In this document: positions 36,393 to 45,451 of the stretch, piece by piece
Position numbering within the stretch: the first letter of the stretch is position 1
How the letters are laid out: the number at the start of each line of letters is the position of its first letter
Origin: Bdellovibrio bacteriovorus
GTDB lineage: Bacteria; Bdellovibrionota; Bdellovibrionia; Bdellovibrionales; Bdellovibrionaceae
Length of the DNA stretch: 64,000 nt
NCBI RefSeq assembly: GCF_001592735.1
Contig: NZ_LUKE01000004.1
Location: 153,514-217,513, forward strand
Direction: 5' to 3'
Notes under the pieces: generated by a model
Databases searched by the model: none
Told to the model about the DNA's origin: nothing
Seen by the model: only the letters and a program-made list of their open reading frames with translations
Program-made: the position numbers and the translations under genes

Positions 36393-37268
36393 TTAATTTA
36401 AGAAATCGTTAAAGATAGCTTTAGCTTGTTCAGGAGAAACGTCGTTCAACTGAGCGGCTCTTTTAACTAAAGCGTCGTAATCTTTTTTGTCGCCCTTCGC
36501 TGCTTTTTCAGCCGCTTTTTTAACAGAGCTTAAATCGGAACCGAAAACTTTAGACTGGAACTGAACCAAGTCTTTAGCGGTCATCGCACGAGATTTTTCG
36601 ATGTTCTGCCAGCTTTTAGCCAAAGATGCGATTTCGGAAGCGCGGCTTTCAGACAAACCGTAACCAGATACTAGCATGTCGCGAACAGAATCATTGCTTG
36701 CGGCTTCAATCGCGGCCGAGACAGATTCTAAGTCTTTTGAAGTGGTGTCACCCATTTCGAAAACTAAACCCGAAGCTGCGTCAATGAAGATGCTTTCTTT
36801 ATATGTAACCCATCCGTAATTGATTTCAGATACACGGTAACTGATCACATTCCCAAAACTGTCAACGCTTGAAGGGGAGCAGTTGATAGTTTGATCGGAC
36901 CAAGCATAGGGGCAGTAGCTTGAGGTGTAGTCGTACTGGCTGATGGTTTCATACTTTTGGTAAGAGTCCGTTGATTTAGCCAAGTTGCTATAGACCGTCG
37001 CCGCCGCTAGGAATTCATCCTTCGTCATATTTTTATCAAAAACGGAAGTATTGAAGGCGTAGTATTTGCCATCTGGTCCCAAGTATACGGCGAAATTTTT
37101 AATACGGCTGTCCGTTTTAGCGATAGACCAAGTTCCGCTGCCATCAGAACCTAAAAGTTCCGCGATGTCTTTTGCGGTTTTACGTCCGCCACCGCCCGTT
37201 TTACAACCCTGAATAAGTGCGGCCATTGCGACTAAAGCGACAACGGCTACTTTCATCCCCATTTTCAT
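36393..37268 (-). CDS. Lipoprotein of unknown function
   Basis: 291 residues from ATG 37268 (GGAG upstream). Lipobox LIQGC, then a Gly-rich spacer (KTGGGGRK). The body has a beta-rich N-terminal half with two Cys (SYCPYAW, INCSP) and a helical C-terminal part ending DVSPEQAKAIFNDFLN. No family recognised. A good sigma-70 type promoter lies upstream and a terminator downstream, so it is monocistronic. Confidence 0.75.
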   Translation of the reverse strand: MKMGMKVAVVALVAMAALIQGCKTGGGGRKTAKDIAELLGSDGSGTWSIAKTDSRIKNFAVYLGPDGKYYAFNTSVFDKNMTKDEFLAAATVYSNLAKSTDSYQKYETISQYDYTSSYCPYAWSDQTINCSPSSVDSFGNVISYRVSEINYGWVTYKESIFIDAASGLVFEMGDTTSKDLESVSAAIEAASNDSVRDMLVSGYGLSESRASEIASLAKSWQNIEKSRAMTAKDLVQFQSKVFGSDLSSVKKAAEKAAKGDKKDYDALVKRAAQLNDVSPEQAKAIFNDFLN

Positions 37269-37306
37269 AATAGCTCCTGTTATTTTTGTGAACTCTACAT
37301 TCACCG

Positions 37307-37335
37307 TTAGTATGGTTTACCTTTGTAATCTTCAA
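37307..37335 (-). promoter_or_regulatory. Sigma-70-type promoter of lipoprotein gene 37268
   Basis: Minus strand: TTGAAG (37335-37330), 17-base spacer, TACTAA (37312-37307). Leader about 30 bases. Confidence 0.5.
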
Positions 37336-37410
37336 TTTCGACCCTGGCAGCCTTTGCAATCACGATGCCTACTTATCCAGTGTCACTGTGCCACTAAAAA
37401 TTCCAAAGCC

Positions 37411-40254
37411 TTAAAGCATAGGAATTTTGTAGATGGTCTTTCTTTGTGTCCCTAGGTTTTCGCAATAAACCACAAAACTAGACTCACCACCTTGCACCAT
37501 CGGATTTAAAGCCGTGCAACTGTCGCCGATCTGCAAGCTATTGCCAATCGCCGGGACAAATGAACCCGCCGTTGATGAAAGAGTGTAAGCGTGGCCGCGA
37601 TACAACTGTGATGAATCAATGTACAGACCGATCTGACCCTTGATACGAATCGGGGCGAACAGATCTGTAAATACGCTGCTACTTAGAACACTGGAGCGGT
37701 TGATGGGGCTTGTCGTCAGTGTCTTTTTGCCCGAAGAATCAATCAGCAATGAATTTACTTGGGTCTTTGTTTCCACCAATAGTCGCACGCCGCCGTTTTC
37801 ACCTGAAGCCGTGAGGGCGCCGATAATGTTGTCCCCCTTTTTCGGGTGAACGTAGGAATAGAACTTCGGCGTGTTTAAACCTTGAATCCAAGCAAACTCA
37901 ATGATGCTTGAAGATTGGGTGCGGCTCATGAAAAAGCTATCTGAAGATGAATCCAAACCCGGTTGGCGCACCATTTGGAAGCCTTGCAAGTTAAACTGAC
38001 CTGAAATACGCGCCAGTTTTTTTGTTGCGGCATTATCACCGATACGAAGCTGATAATAGCGCGCGCCCGAATTTCCACCCACAACTTCAACAAGAACTCT
38101 TGCTTCACCTTGAGCTATTTCAGTCAGTGACGGAGGGAACATCAGTTTGATCAGCATGCGCTCGGGATATTTTACTCCTGCCGAAGAACCTAATTGCTTC
38201 ATCGTTTTAAAGGTATCAAAACTGCGAAGTTCGAAGGATTTTGTCTGGGCATTCGGGCGATAGAAGTAAATACGGTTGGTCACCGCTTGATCGTTAGAGT
38301 CTTCAAACGGATCTTTATTGCGATCTGCGGGAACCACTTGGCCTTTAAAGATATATAAAGGCACAAGCATGCGTTGGCCTTGATAGTTCATGCCCACCCA
38401 CGCCATTTCGCGCCAGTTGGGCATGGCCAAAGTTGCGTCGTAAGTGAAAAAAGGCGTGTTGAACAAAGGCTTTAAATTTGAATTTAAATACCAAAGCTTA
38501 AAGCTATTATCGCCTTTAAGAGTATTATAACTTTGCATTAAGTAATCGGCTTTGCCGTCGCCGTTGAGATCCATCTTGATAAGATTTAAAACGGTTTCAC
38601 CGCGATCTAAATCTAAAGTGGTCGGAAGCAAGCGATTGTCTGAAGCGCGCATCAAAGTGAGGAAATACTTTTCGCCTTGGGACGAAATAAAGAAATACTC
38701 AGACTCGTCTGTTTTTTTAAAGCTGTTCTTTACGGTTTGGGGGCGAAGTTTGGTCAGTTCGCGATCCATTTTGATTCCCGAAAGATCAAAATCAAGACCG
38801 GCTAAGTTGGAGGTCACTGGAGTCACAGTTTTAACCAAAGTTTTAGAAAAGCTATAGTTGCTGACCTTAGCACCTTCAGTGACTTTAAGTTTCACCGTGA
38901 CCACGTGATTTTGCGCGGAGCCGTTGATTTGCCCCGCGATTTTGATCACTTCGGTTTGCCCCTCGGCCAAGCTGGGCAAAGTGAACTGGGTGGCAGTTAA
39001 AGTCACATTTTTGGAAACCTCTAAATCTAAAGCGATAGCCCCTGAAGCCTTCCAATAGTTTTTAACGGCGAATTGCAATTCAAAAGCACCATTATCGCTG
39101 ACACTAATCATTTGCTCGCCCTTAAGAACGGGGAAAACAGCCGACTGCGGAGCCACCTCTAAAGACTTATCAATTTGGATAAGGCCGTTGATAGCCGAAA
39201 CCACCGTGGGGCGGGGACGCGAGGATATAAATAAGCGCGCTTTTAATTCATCCGTCGTTGCTTCCGGCAAAACGGATTTTAAAACGGCAAAAGCCGCCGA
39301 AACAAACGGAGTCGCTTGGCTGGTCCCACTTTTAAAATCATAGCCTGTCACTGAAAACTGGCTAGGGCTCATTTGGGTGGGGATCAAAGAAAGAATATTA
39401 GATCCCGGTGCTAAAAGATCCACGTGACTGCCGAAATTTGAAAACATCGAAAGCTGACTGTCAGGGCGAATAGAGCCCACGCACACCACGCCTTCATAAG
39501 AACAGGGATAAATGGGTTTTTCGGTCGTGTTGTTGCCGGCCGCAACAACGATGATCACTCCGCGCTCTAAGGCTTCTTTGATTTTCTTTTGTAAAGACGC
39601 CGTGTCCGCAGCGGCGGGCCAACCTAATGAAAGATTGATCACGTCGGCCTTCATATCTAAAGCGTATTGCAGCGCTTTAAGCATGCGCGTGGTGTAACCC
39701 GCACCTTGGTCGCCTCGGAAGGTAAGCTTAATAGGTAAGATCTTCACTTTCGGAGCGACACCCGAAATGCCGACACCGTTGTTTTCAATGGCTGCGATGA
39801 TCCCTGAAACGTGGGTTCCGTGACCAATATCATCGTTGACGCGATTTTCATCACCGTTTCCGGAGACGTTCCAACCCATGCAATCGCCCGCATAGCCGTT
39901 ACCGTCTTTATCAAGTTCACTTCTAAACGGGGGACGGCCTAATGAGTCACAATCTGCACTGTTAAGAAAAATACGGTCTTTAAGGTCGGGATGATTGACG
40001 TCAACACCGGAATCGATCACCGCCACTAAAACTTCACGTTTGCTATCGTTCCAGTTTAAAGCCGCGGTTTTCACGCGGCCCACGTCAACCCCTAAGACAC
40101 CTTGAACCTTTTCGTATTCAACATCCGTCAATGCTTCATTGACGGATTGACCGCTGTTAAGCACGCCCCATTGGAGGTTTTTTAAAGGATCATTTCCTAC
40201 GGCCCAGCCTTGCGATAAAAAAAGGCTTGTAATAAGCGCAAGCACGGATCTCAT
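37411..40254 (-). CDS. Secreted subtilase (S8) with C-terminal repeat region
   Basis: 947 residues. Signal peptide (1-18). The peptidase domain runs to about residue 340, with catalytic Asp81 (AVIDSGVD), His145 (GHGTHVSG), the oxyanion Asn region (VVAAGNNT) and Ser312 (SGTSQATP). Disulphide-type Cys pairs occur (SADCDS, GDCMGW; PCSYEGVVCVG). The following 600 residues contain an Ig-like segment (about 370-480) and an FG-GAP/VCBS-like calcium motif (DLNGDGKADYL). Calcium loop DKDGNG near residue 115. No propeptide inhibitor domain is obvious. Overlaps the upstream 1028-residue gene by 4 bases (ATGA), so the two are co-expressed. An extracellular or periplasmic protease is inferred. Confidence 0.9.
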   Translation of the reverse strand: MRSVLALITSLFLSQGWAVGNDPLKNLQWGVLNSGQSVNEALTDVEYEKVQGVLGVDVGRVKTAALNWNDSKREVLVAVIDSGVDVNHPDLKDRIFLNSADCDSLGRPPFRSELDKDGNGYAGDCMGWNVSGNGDENRVNDDIGHGTHVSGIIAAIENNGVGISGVAPKVKILPIKLTFRGDQGAGYTTRMLKALQYALDMKADVINLSLGWPAAADTASLQKKIKEALERGVIIVVAAGNNTTEKPIYPCSYEGVVCVGSIRPDSQLSMFSNFGSHVDLLAPGSNILSLIPTQMSPSQFSVTGYDFKSGTSQATPFVSAAFAVLKSVLPEATTDELKARLFISSRPRPTVVSAINGLIQIDKSLEVAPQSAVFPVLKGEQMISVSDNGAFELQFAVKNYWKASGAIALDLEVSKNVTLTATQFTLPSLAEGQTEVIKIAGQINGSAQNHVVTVKLKVTEGAKVSNYSFSKTLVKTVTPVTSNLAGLDFDLSGIKMDRELTKLRPQTVKNSFKKTDESEYFFISSQGEKYFLTLMRASDNRLLPTTLDLDRGETVLNLIKMDLNGDGKADYLMQSYNTLKGDNSFKLWYLNSNLKPLFNTPFFTYDATLAMPNWREMAWVGMNYQGQRMLVPLYIFKGQVVPADRNKDPFEDSNDQAVTNRIYFYRPNAQTKSFELRSFDTFKTMKQLGSSAGVKYPERMLIKLMFPPSLTEIAQGEARVLVEVVGGNSGARYYQLRIGDNAATKKLARISGQFNLQGFQMVRQPGLDSSSDSFFMSRTQSSSIIEFAWIQGLNTPKFYSYVHPKKGDNIIGALTASGENGGVRLLVETKTQVNSLLIDSSGKKTLTTSPINRSSVLSSSVFTDLFAPIRIKGQIGLYIDSSQLYRGHAYTLSSTAGSFVPAIGNSLQIGDSCTALNPMVQGGESSFVVYCENLGTQRKTIYKIPML

Positions 40255-43200
40255 AACGCCTCCAAAAACCAGTTGGTGAAGAGCTCAGACTCGGTAATGC
40301 CGATCTTGCGTTTAAGGCCGGTTAAAGGACCCATTTGATTCACACTGCCGATTTCACCGTAAGTGTTTGAAACAAATGTTTGATCGCCAGCCTCGTCACC
40401 TTCGCGGAAACCCGTTAAAGTGGTGTAGGCAAAGATATTGTTTTTGCCAATAAGCTCACCAATTTTAGCAATCGGCAAACGCTGCTCCAGCGTGCCAAAG
40501 ACCTGCATGACGTTGTAAGAATAATCATCAAAGTTATTGTGCTTATTGCTCCAACGCAGTTTTGAAATCTGATTAATCAAGGTCTGAATATTAGATTCTG
40601 GTACTCCCGCGGCTTGCAGCATCTTTTGCATGCGCGTGACGTTGACTTGCAGTTGTTCAATACCGCGTTCATAGATCACAAACGAAAGTTGGATGTTGTA
40701 AAGACGTAACACTTTAGTGTCACGTAACGCCATCTTAGAAAATAAATTCTGACCGGCTTTATCATTGATCTCGCCAATGATTTTTTGGATCTTTTTTTGA
40801 TCCGCCGACCAGCCCTTGTAACGATAGTTGATTTTTAAAACTTCATCTTGAGGAACTGCGACGTCGCTATCGCTTTTATAGCGATCTAGTTGTGCTTCAT
40901 AGTCCAAGATGCGTGAATAAGACGAACCACCGATAGTATCGCCTGGGTTTGAACCCCCGATGCGGCTGAGTGAAATGTCTTTATCGAGTTTTGCTTTCAC
41001 CACGGCCGTAGCCACGTCTAAAGCAAAGTCTTGATAGTTTTTACCCGAACGAGTGCCGCGCACGCGTTTTTGGTAATCGCGAGTTTGGCCCGTTGGCGCT
41101 TCAATAGAGATAATGCCGTTACGCGATTGCCATTTCCATTGATAAAAAAGCAGGTTTGCCGTGGCGCTGTTAGCGGCGGTATCGCCTTTCAGTACAAAAG
41201 GCTTTTGCACGTTTTCTAAAGCCTCAATGGATCCCCACCGGAAGGCTTGGGCCAATGCCTGAATTTGGGACAAGCTATTCCGATCTTCTGGCGTGGCACG
41301 CAAAGGGACAGAAAAGAATTTTGTTTTAGTAAATCCACGGAAATGCTCTAGGCCCAAAGATAATACCGAAGCTTGCAGACTTAAATCAAAGGACAGATTT
41401 AAATCAATCGCGTTGCCGACACCACGATACACCTGGATCGTGTTTTCATCGGAACGTAAGATATGAATGCGCGAAAGAATATACTGTTGCGCGGTGAAAG
41501 AGGCATAAGCACTCAAGTCGATGCCAACAGAAGTCTTTGTACCATATCCGATACCCGCGCCCAAAGAAGGACCCACGGAATCAGTAATAATAAAAGATTC
41601 GCCCACCGCTAAATTGTCTTTAAGTTTAGAAATACCTTCTTGAAAGGCTTTTTTTCCCTCTTCAGTTTCAAGATCTTTGATTGTTAAATCATTTAAGGAT
41701 TCAATGTGCGCCGCCATTTGGTTGCGCACGGTCGGAACGATCATGTTTTTAAAGGGTTGTTTTAAGGCCAGCTCTAAACTTTTCACCGGCGTGATGTGAG
41801 AATAAGTGCGGGTCACGGATGCCGATGCGGTGATGTTTCCTTGAAAACCATCCGGCAAACCGTAAACGCTAAAGTAGGTACCTAAAGTGATATTAGCCCC
41901 GATAGAGTCCACCGCTGAAATGATGTTGTCTGAGCCCATATAGCTGCCGGTCACAATATCGCGATTTAAAATAAAGCGATATTTACCAAAAGGGACCGCG
42001 TCTAAAGCATAGGTTGAGCTTTGAGTTTGTCCCGTGGTGATAAGTGATTTTATATCATTCACAATGCGATCTTGGATTTTGGTTGAAAGTTTAGCACCAA
42101 TATCGGTACCGCTTAAAAGGCGTTTATTAAATTCATTCACCAGATTTTGAATCACACCTGACTGCAATTGCGCGCGCGCCAGCAACGTCATCTGAGAAGA
42201 GTTTAGCGGGCTTGAGGGATCCCCAAATGCAAAACGTGCCGAATACCCGGGCCAATTGTCTTCATAGACTTTCGTGATTTTACCGTTTTTAAGGACGGTG
42301 CCAGAGCTAATGCTTGGGTTCACCGCCAAATCAGGGACTTTATACTTAAATAACTTCATCAATGAATTACGGCGAGCCACGATTTTTTCAGTCGCCAGCA
42401 TCCCCACTTCTTTGGGGAATTGGGCAAACTGAACGACTTCGACAAGATCTTGACGAGTTAATCTTGCGAGACGACGAACCATCCACAAAGCGTCTTCATA
42501 ACTTGTAGAAAAAGTGGACTGCCCCGTACCGTCGCTAGATTCGGTGTCTAATTGGATGTTGTTATTAAATACCGAACCAATTTCCCAGTTAAAAAGATTC
42601 ACGCTTTCTGGCATTTGCACTAAAGCATACGGAATCACCAAGCTGTTTAAGACACGGCGACCGGCGATGATTTCTGCTGGGATCGTTCCATAAGCAAGGC
42701 TGTAATTTTCAAACTGTGCTGGAACGGCAACCACGTCTTGTAAAATTAAAAAACTTTCAGCCTCGCTGCCGCCAACAACAAAGCGCTCTTTGGCGCCGGC
42801 GGTTTTCGTGCGCAGTTGTAAGATAAAGTCTTCGGCCTCAAGAGAGGAATTAAATTTTACACGCACTTTTTTAAGATATTTGATGGGGTCTAAACGATAG
42901 CCCAATTTTCTTAACAAGGCGTCTCTTAAAAGAACGTCGTGCACGGTGCGGGAAAGATTGAATTGGATGGCTTGTCGGCCCTCGGCCGTTTGCACGTACC
43001 CGTTAAAGCGGAAATTTCCTAAACGCGAAGACGATAGAGAGTCAAATTGCACCTCATCCGCTTCCGTGATTGGTAAAGCGCGAGGCGTGGCTTTTTCTGG
43101 CATCCACAGTTGCGAAGGGGCCGGGTTGTATTGGCTGATGTCTTGGCCCGCATTGCGTTGGTCTTGCAGGGTTTGAACGGGAAGTGGTTCGTTTTCAGAA

Positions 43201-43337
43201 GTGACGAGATCTGTGGCCGGAATGGACTTATTGCCGATATAGATACTGGTCGTAGAAATCTGGGTTTGTCCGTGAGCCCATAACGAGGAAAAGCTCAACA
43301 CACCTAAAACTAACAGTTTTTGACCCAATTTTCCCAT
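40251..43337 (-). CDS. Large secreted protein of unknown function, coupled to a subtilase
   Basis: 1028 residues with a signal peptide (about 1-23, cleavage after AHG) and no later membrane helix. Predicted mostly beta with helical parts; segments such as GAGIGYGTKTSVGIDLSAYASF and NLSFDLSLQASVLSLGLEHF look like alternating outer-membrane or lipid-transfer strands. There is no cysteine-rich or repeat pattern. I do not recognise a family. It shares a 4-base overlap with the subtilase gene, and a strong sigma-54 site lies 51-66 bases upstream. A surface or envelope role with the protease as partner or processor is a guess from context. Confidence 0.75.
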   Translation of the reverse strand: MGKLGQKLLVLGVLSFSSLWAHGQTQISTTSIYIGNKSIPATDLVTSENEPLPVQTLQDQRNAGQDISQYNPAPSQLWMPEKATPRALPITEADEVQFDSLSSSRLGNFRFNGYVQTAEGRQAIQFNLSRTVHDVLLRDALLRKLGYRLDPIKYLKKVRVKFNSSLEAEDFILQLRTKTAGAKERFVVGGSEAESFLILQDVVAVPAQFENYSLAYGTIPAEIIAGRRVLNSLVIPYALVQMPESVNLFNWEIGSVFNNNIQLDTESSDGTGQSTFSTSYEDALWMVRRLARLTRQDLVEVVQFAQFPKEVGMLATEKIVARRNSLMKLFKYKVPDLAVNPSISSGTVLKNGKITKVYEDNWPGYSARFAFGDPSSPLNSSQMTLLARAQLQSGVIQNLVNEFNKRLLSGTDIGAKLSTKIQDRIVNDIKSLITTGQTQSSTYALDAVPFGKYRFILNRDIVTGSYMGSDNIISAVDSIGANITLGTYFSVYGLPDGFQGNITASASVTRTYSHITPVKSLELALKQPFKNMIVPTVRNQMAAHIESLNDLTIKDLETEEGKKAFQEGISKLKDNLAVGESFIITDSVGPSLGAGIGYGTKTSVGIDLSAYASFTAQQYILSRIHILRSDENTIQVYRGVGNAIDLNLSFDLSLQASVLSLGLEHFRGFTKTKFFSVPLRATPEDRNSLSQIQALAQAFRWGSIEALENVQKPFVLKGDTAANSATANLLFYQWKWQSRNGIISIEAPTGQTRDYQKRVRGTRSGKNYQDFALDVATAVVKAKLDKDISLSRIGGSNPGDTIGGSSYSRILDYEAQLDRYKSDSDVAVPQDEVLKINYRYKGWSADQKKIQKIIGEINDKAGQNLFSKMALRDTKVLRLYNIQLSFVIYERGIEQLQVNVTRMQKMLQAAGVPESNIQTLINQISKLRWSNKHNNFDDYSYNVMQVFGTLEQRLPIAKIGELIGKNNIFAYTTLTGFREGDEAGDQTFVSNTYGEIGSVNQMGPLTGLKRKIGITESELFTNWFLEAL

Positions 43338-43387
43338 GTTGACGTGTTCCTGTCTAAAAAGAGGAATATTTTTTCAAGCCGGGTCAT

Positions 43388-43403
43388 TGCAGCGGTCATG
43401 CCA
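43388..43403 (-). promoter_or_regulatory. Sigma-54 promoter of the 1028-residue protein/subtilase operon
   Basis: Minus strand TGGCATGACCGCTGCA: near-consensus -24, CTGCA -12, ten bases between GG and GC. Predicted start near 43377, leader about 40 bases with AGGAAC before the ATG. Confidence 0.65.
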
Positions 43404-43536
43404 GAATGTTCTGAACAAAGTGACACCAAGGGGGCGTTAAAGCCGAGCAGGTCCTTAATGTAAAAGTCCAAACAAAGAGCCCTTTGCAGGTACTTCCTAC
43501 ATGGCTAAGAGTTCGACGTGTTTGGAATGAGAGGAA

Positions 43537-44262
43537 TTAAAGGCGGTCAAATTCGTTGCGATAAAGAACGAAAGTTTCAAAACCATTGGTCACGATGGCA
43601 GAGCGAATCTTGAGCGTAGCGCCTTGGTGTTTATAGGTATCGAGGTCCGCAGAGCTGGGCAAGATCGTGCCCGCAATATCGCCATAGGGATTTTTAAAAA
43701 AGAAAGGGTGGTTGTGGATGTGAGATTCGACGTTCCAACCTTGTTTGCGATAACCCTCTACTAAATTCATCACCGGGGTGTCGGCCACGGTTCCGTTTTT
43801 TAATTGGGTGTAAATCACGACGGTCGCTTGATCCGAATCAAATCTTGTTAGGACGTAGGCTGAAAATTCAGTTTCTGAAGAGAAAGTTCTTAAGTGATTG
43901 TCTAAAAGAAAGTTTTCTAAGCAAGACACTTGTCGTGGGCGACCGACTTTTTTAGCAAGGGCCTTGTTAAAGCGTTCCGTTTCTTTCGGGAATTTTTTAA
44001 AAAATGGTTTTTGGCGCTCTAATAGATATTTGAAATCTGTTTTTGTGCGTTCTTGGACTTTGCGTTTAAAGTGAGCGGCGTAGTTGAACTGGGAAGAAGT
44101 ACTTAAATCCGCTAAAGAGCTTTTCGGCACGGACAAAACATCATAATAGGTCCCTTGCTGAAACTTCTCATAGGATTTTGCGCGCACCGGGATCTCACAA
44201 GCCGCTTGTGCGGTTTGGATACCTGAAGCGATCAACATAAACCCTAAGAAAGCCTTTAACAT
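43537..44262 (-). CDS. Secreted protein with RadC/JAMM-like metal motif
   Basis: 241 residues from ATG 44262 (AAGGAG upstream). Signal peptide (1-20, cleavage after AQA). The C-terminal half contains SHIHNHPF (His183, His185) and PSSADLD (Ser203, Asp206), which together look like the JAMM/RadC zinc motif HxHP...SxxD, but with about ten extra residues between the two parts. JAMM proteins are isopeptidases; bacterial exported ones are rare. Alternatively the fold is retained without activity. Predicted sigma-54-like site at 44289. Confidence 0.65.
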   Translation of the reverse strand: MLKAFLGFMLIASGIQTAQAACEIPVRAKSYEKFQQGTYYDVLSVPKSSLADLSTSSQFNYAAHFKRKVQERTKTDFKYLLERQKPFFKKFPKETERFNKALAKKVGRPRQVSCLENFLLDNHLRTFSSETEFSAYVLTRFDSDQATVVIYTQLKNGTVADTPVMNLVEGYRKQGWNVESHIHNHPFFFKNPYGDIAGTILPSSADLDTYKHQGATLKIRSAIVTNGFETFVLYRNEFDRL

Positions 44263-44288
44263 CGTGGGACTCCTTAAGGGATAGATCA

Positions 44289-44304
44289 TGCAAGGCTGGG
44301 ACCT
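44289..44304 (-). promoter_or_regulatory. Weaker sigma-54-like site before gene 44262
   Basis: Minus strand AGGTCCCAGCCTTGCA: perfect TTGCA -12 and correct GG-N10-GC spacing, imperfect -24. Predicted start about 16 bases before the ATG, with AAGGAG just inside the leader. Confidence 0.4.
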
Positions 44305-44382
44305 TGTTTGCAGGACTCGATACTAAATAAATGGCAGCTGAGAGGGGGGCTGGAGGGGCAGAGACATTTTTCGATACTCAAA

Positions 44383-44416
44383 AAAAAGGACTGTCGAAAG
44401 TTTCGACAGTCCTTTT
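44383..44416 (-). terminator. Terminator of gene 44444
   Basis: AAAGGACTGTCG, loop AAAGTTT, CGACAGTCCTTT. The left A-run reads as a T-run on the minus strand; it may also work on the plus strand. Confidence 0.85.
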
Positions 44417-44443
44417 AGTCTCACGCTCTTAAAAGAGGCGTAT

Positions 44444-44623
44444 TTATACCTTGTGCGGATGATCTGGGTTTTTATGGGTCTTTTCCATTTTATCACCCAG
44501 ATCGTGGATTTTTTGACCTACCTTAGGCATTCCGGCTTCAGAAATTTTATGGCCGGCTTTTTCTAATGTATCACCGACTTTATCAGAGAAGCTTTTGTCC
44601 TTAGTTGGTTTATTTGGGTTCAT
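44444..44623 (-). CDS. Small hydrophilic helical protein
   Basis: 59 residues from ATG 44623 (GAAGGAGG upstream). Lys/Asp/His-rich, no signal peptide, amphipathic helices (FSDKVGDTLEKAGHKISEAG, KVGQKIHDLGDKME) of the kind seen in stress or LEA-like small proteins. TATAAT on the minus strand at 44648-44653 is a good -10. No family recognised. Confidence 0.65.
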   Translation of the reverse strand: MNPNKPTKDKSFSDKVGDTLEKAGHKISEAGMPKVGQKIHDLGDKMEKTHKNPDHPHKV

Positions 44624-44732
44624 AAGGTCCTCCTTCGTAATACACCCATTATAGTAGGGCTCATCCAACGAGGACATATTTCTTATGACAGAATGCCCGG
44701 GGTCACGGTGAAGCAACCCTGACAAATTACAA

Positions 44733-45287
44733 TTACCAAGTGATAGAGAAGTTGATTAATTGCACTTCAATACCCATATCGATGTCGCCTTTTTTAACTA
44801 GACGAACCTCCGGGGAGTACGCCACGTTGCTCAACCAAGTAAAGCGTTTACCAGCGCCAATGAAGAAACCGATTTTGTTTTCATAACCAGAAAGGTTGTC
44901 TTTAGGTACGGCGTAAAGACCGATGCCGGCCTTAGCAAAAATAGCATTTGAAAAATCAGACGAGAAATTCCATGCACCTACACCCGCGATATCAAAAAGA
45001 GTTTCGCTGTCGCCAGTTCCAGAGACTTCTTTAGAGAGAATGCGCAAACGACCTTCACCGCCGACTTGAATTTTGCTGTCTAAAGTGTGCAAGTAACCTA
45101 CGCCCACTTCCATGTTTGATCCCGAGGAACAGTCTTTACACTGTTTGCCTGAATAAAAAAGTCCACCAGTGGCTAGGGTGGTGATTTCGTTTGTGTAAGA
45201 GGCTGCCGCAGGTGTGCGGTAACGACCTTGTGCGAAGGCTGAAGTTGAAACGACTAAAGAGAGAGCTGCTAATGCCAACAATTTCAT
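44733..45287 (-). CDS. Outer-membrane beta-barrel protein
   Basis: 184 residues with a signal peptide (1-19, cleavage after AFA). The mature part alternates polar and hydrophobic strands (NMEVGVGYLHTL, KIQVGGEGRLRI, NAIFAKAGIGLYAV, KIGFFIGAGKRFTW) and ends in an aromatic residue (FSITW), the usual BAM recognition signal. The size suits an eight-stranded barrel of the OmpA/OmpW-like porin fold. A CKDC motif sits in an early loop. Function unknown. Confidence 0.78.
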   Translation of the reverse strand: MKLLALAALSLVVSTSAFAQGRYRTPAAASYTNEITTLATGGLFYSGKQCKDCSSGSNMEVGVGYLHTLDSKIQVGGEGRLRILSKEVSGTGDSETLFDIAGVGAWNFSSDFSNAIFAKAGIGLYAVPKDNLSGYENKIGFFIGAGKRFTWLSNVAYSPEVRLVKKGDIDMGIEVQLINFSITW

Positions 45288-45395
45288 AATGAAACTCCTG
45301 ATTTCAAAGATGGTTTACAGATGGGGGAAATCATTGTTTCAAGGATCTTTGGAGTCAATAGCAATGAGGGGATGCGTGGCGTCGATTAAAATAAA

Positions 45396-45426
45396 AAACC
45401 CCTCTTAAGATGCTTAAGAGGGGTTT
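45396..45426 (-). terminator. Strong terminator of the coiled-coil gene
   Basis: 14-base perfect stem AAACCCCTCTTAAG / CTTAAGAGGGGTTT with ATG loop; A-rich left flank gives a T-rich tail on the minus strand. Confidence 0.9.
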
Positions 45427-45451
45427 AAGTTTTTTCTTTTGTTTAGAAAAA

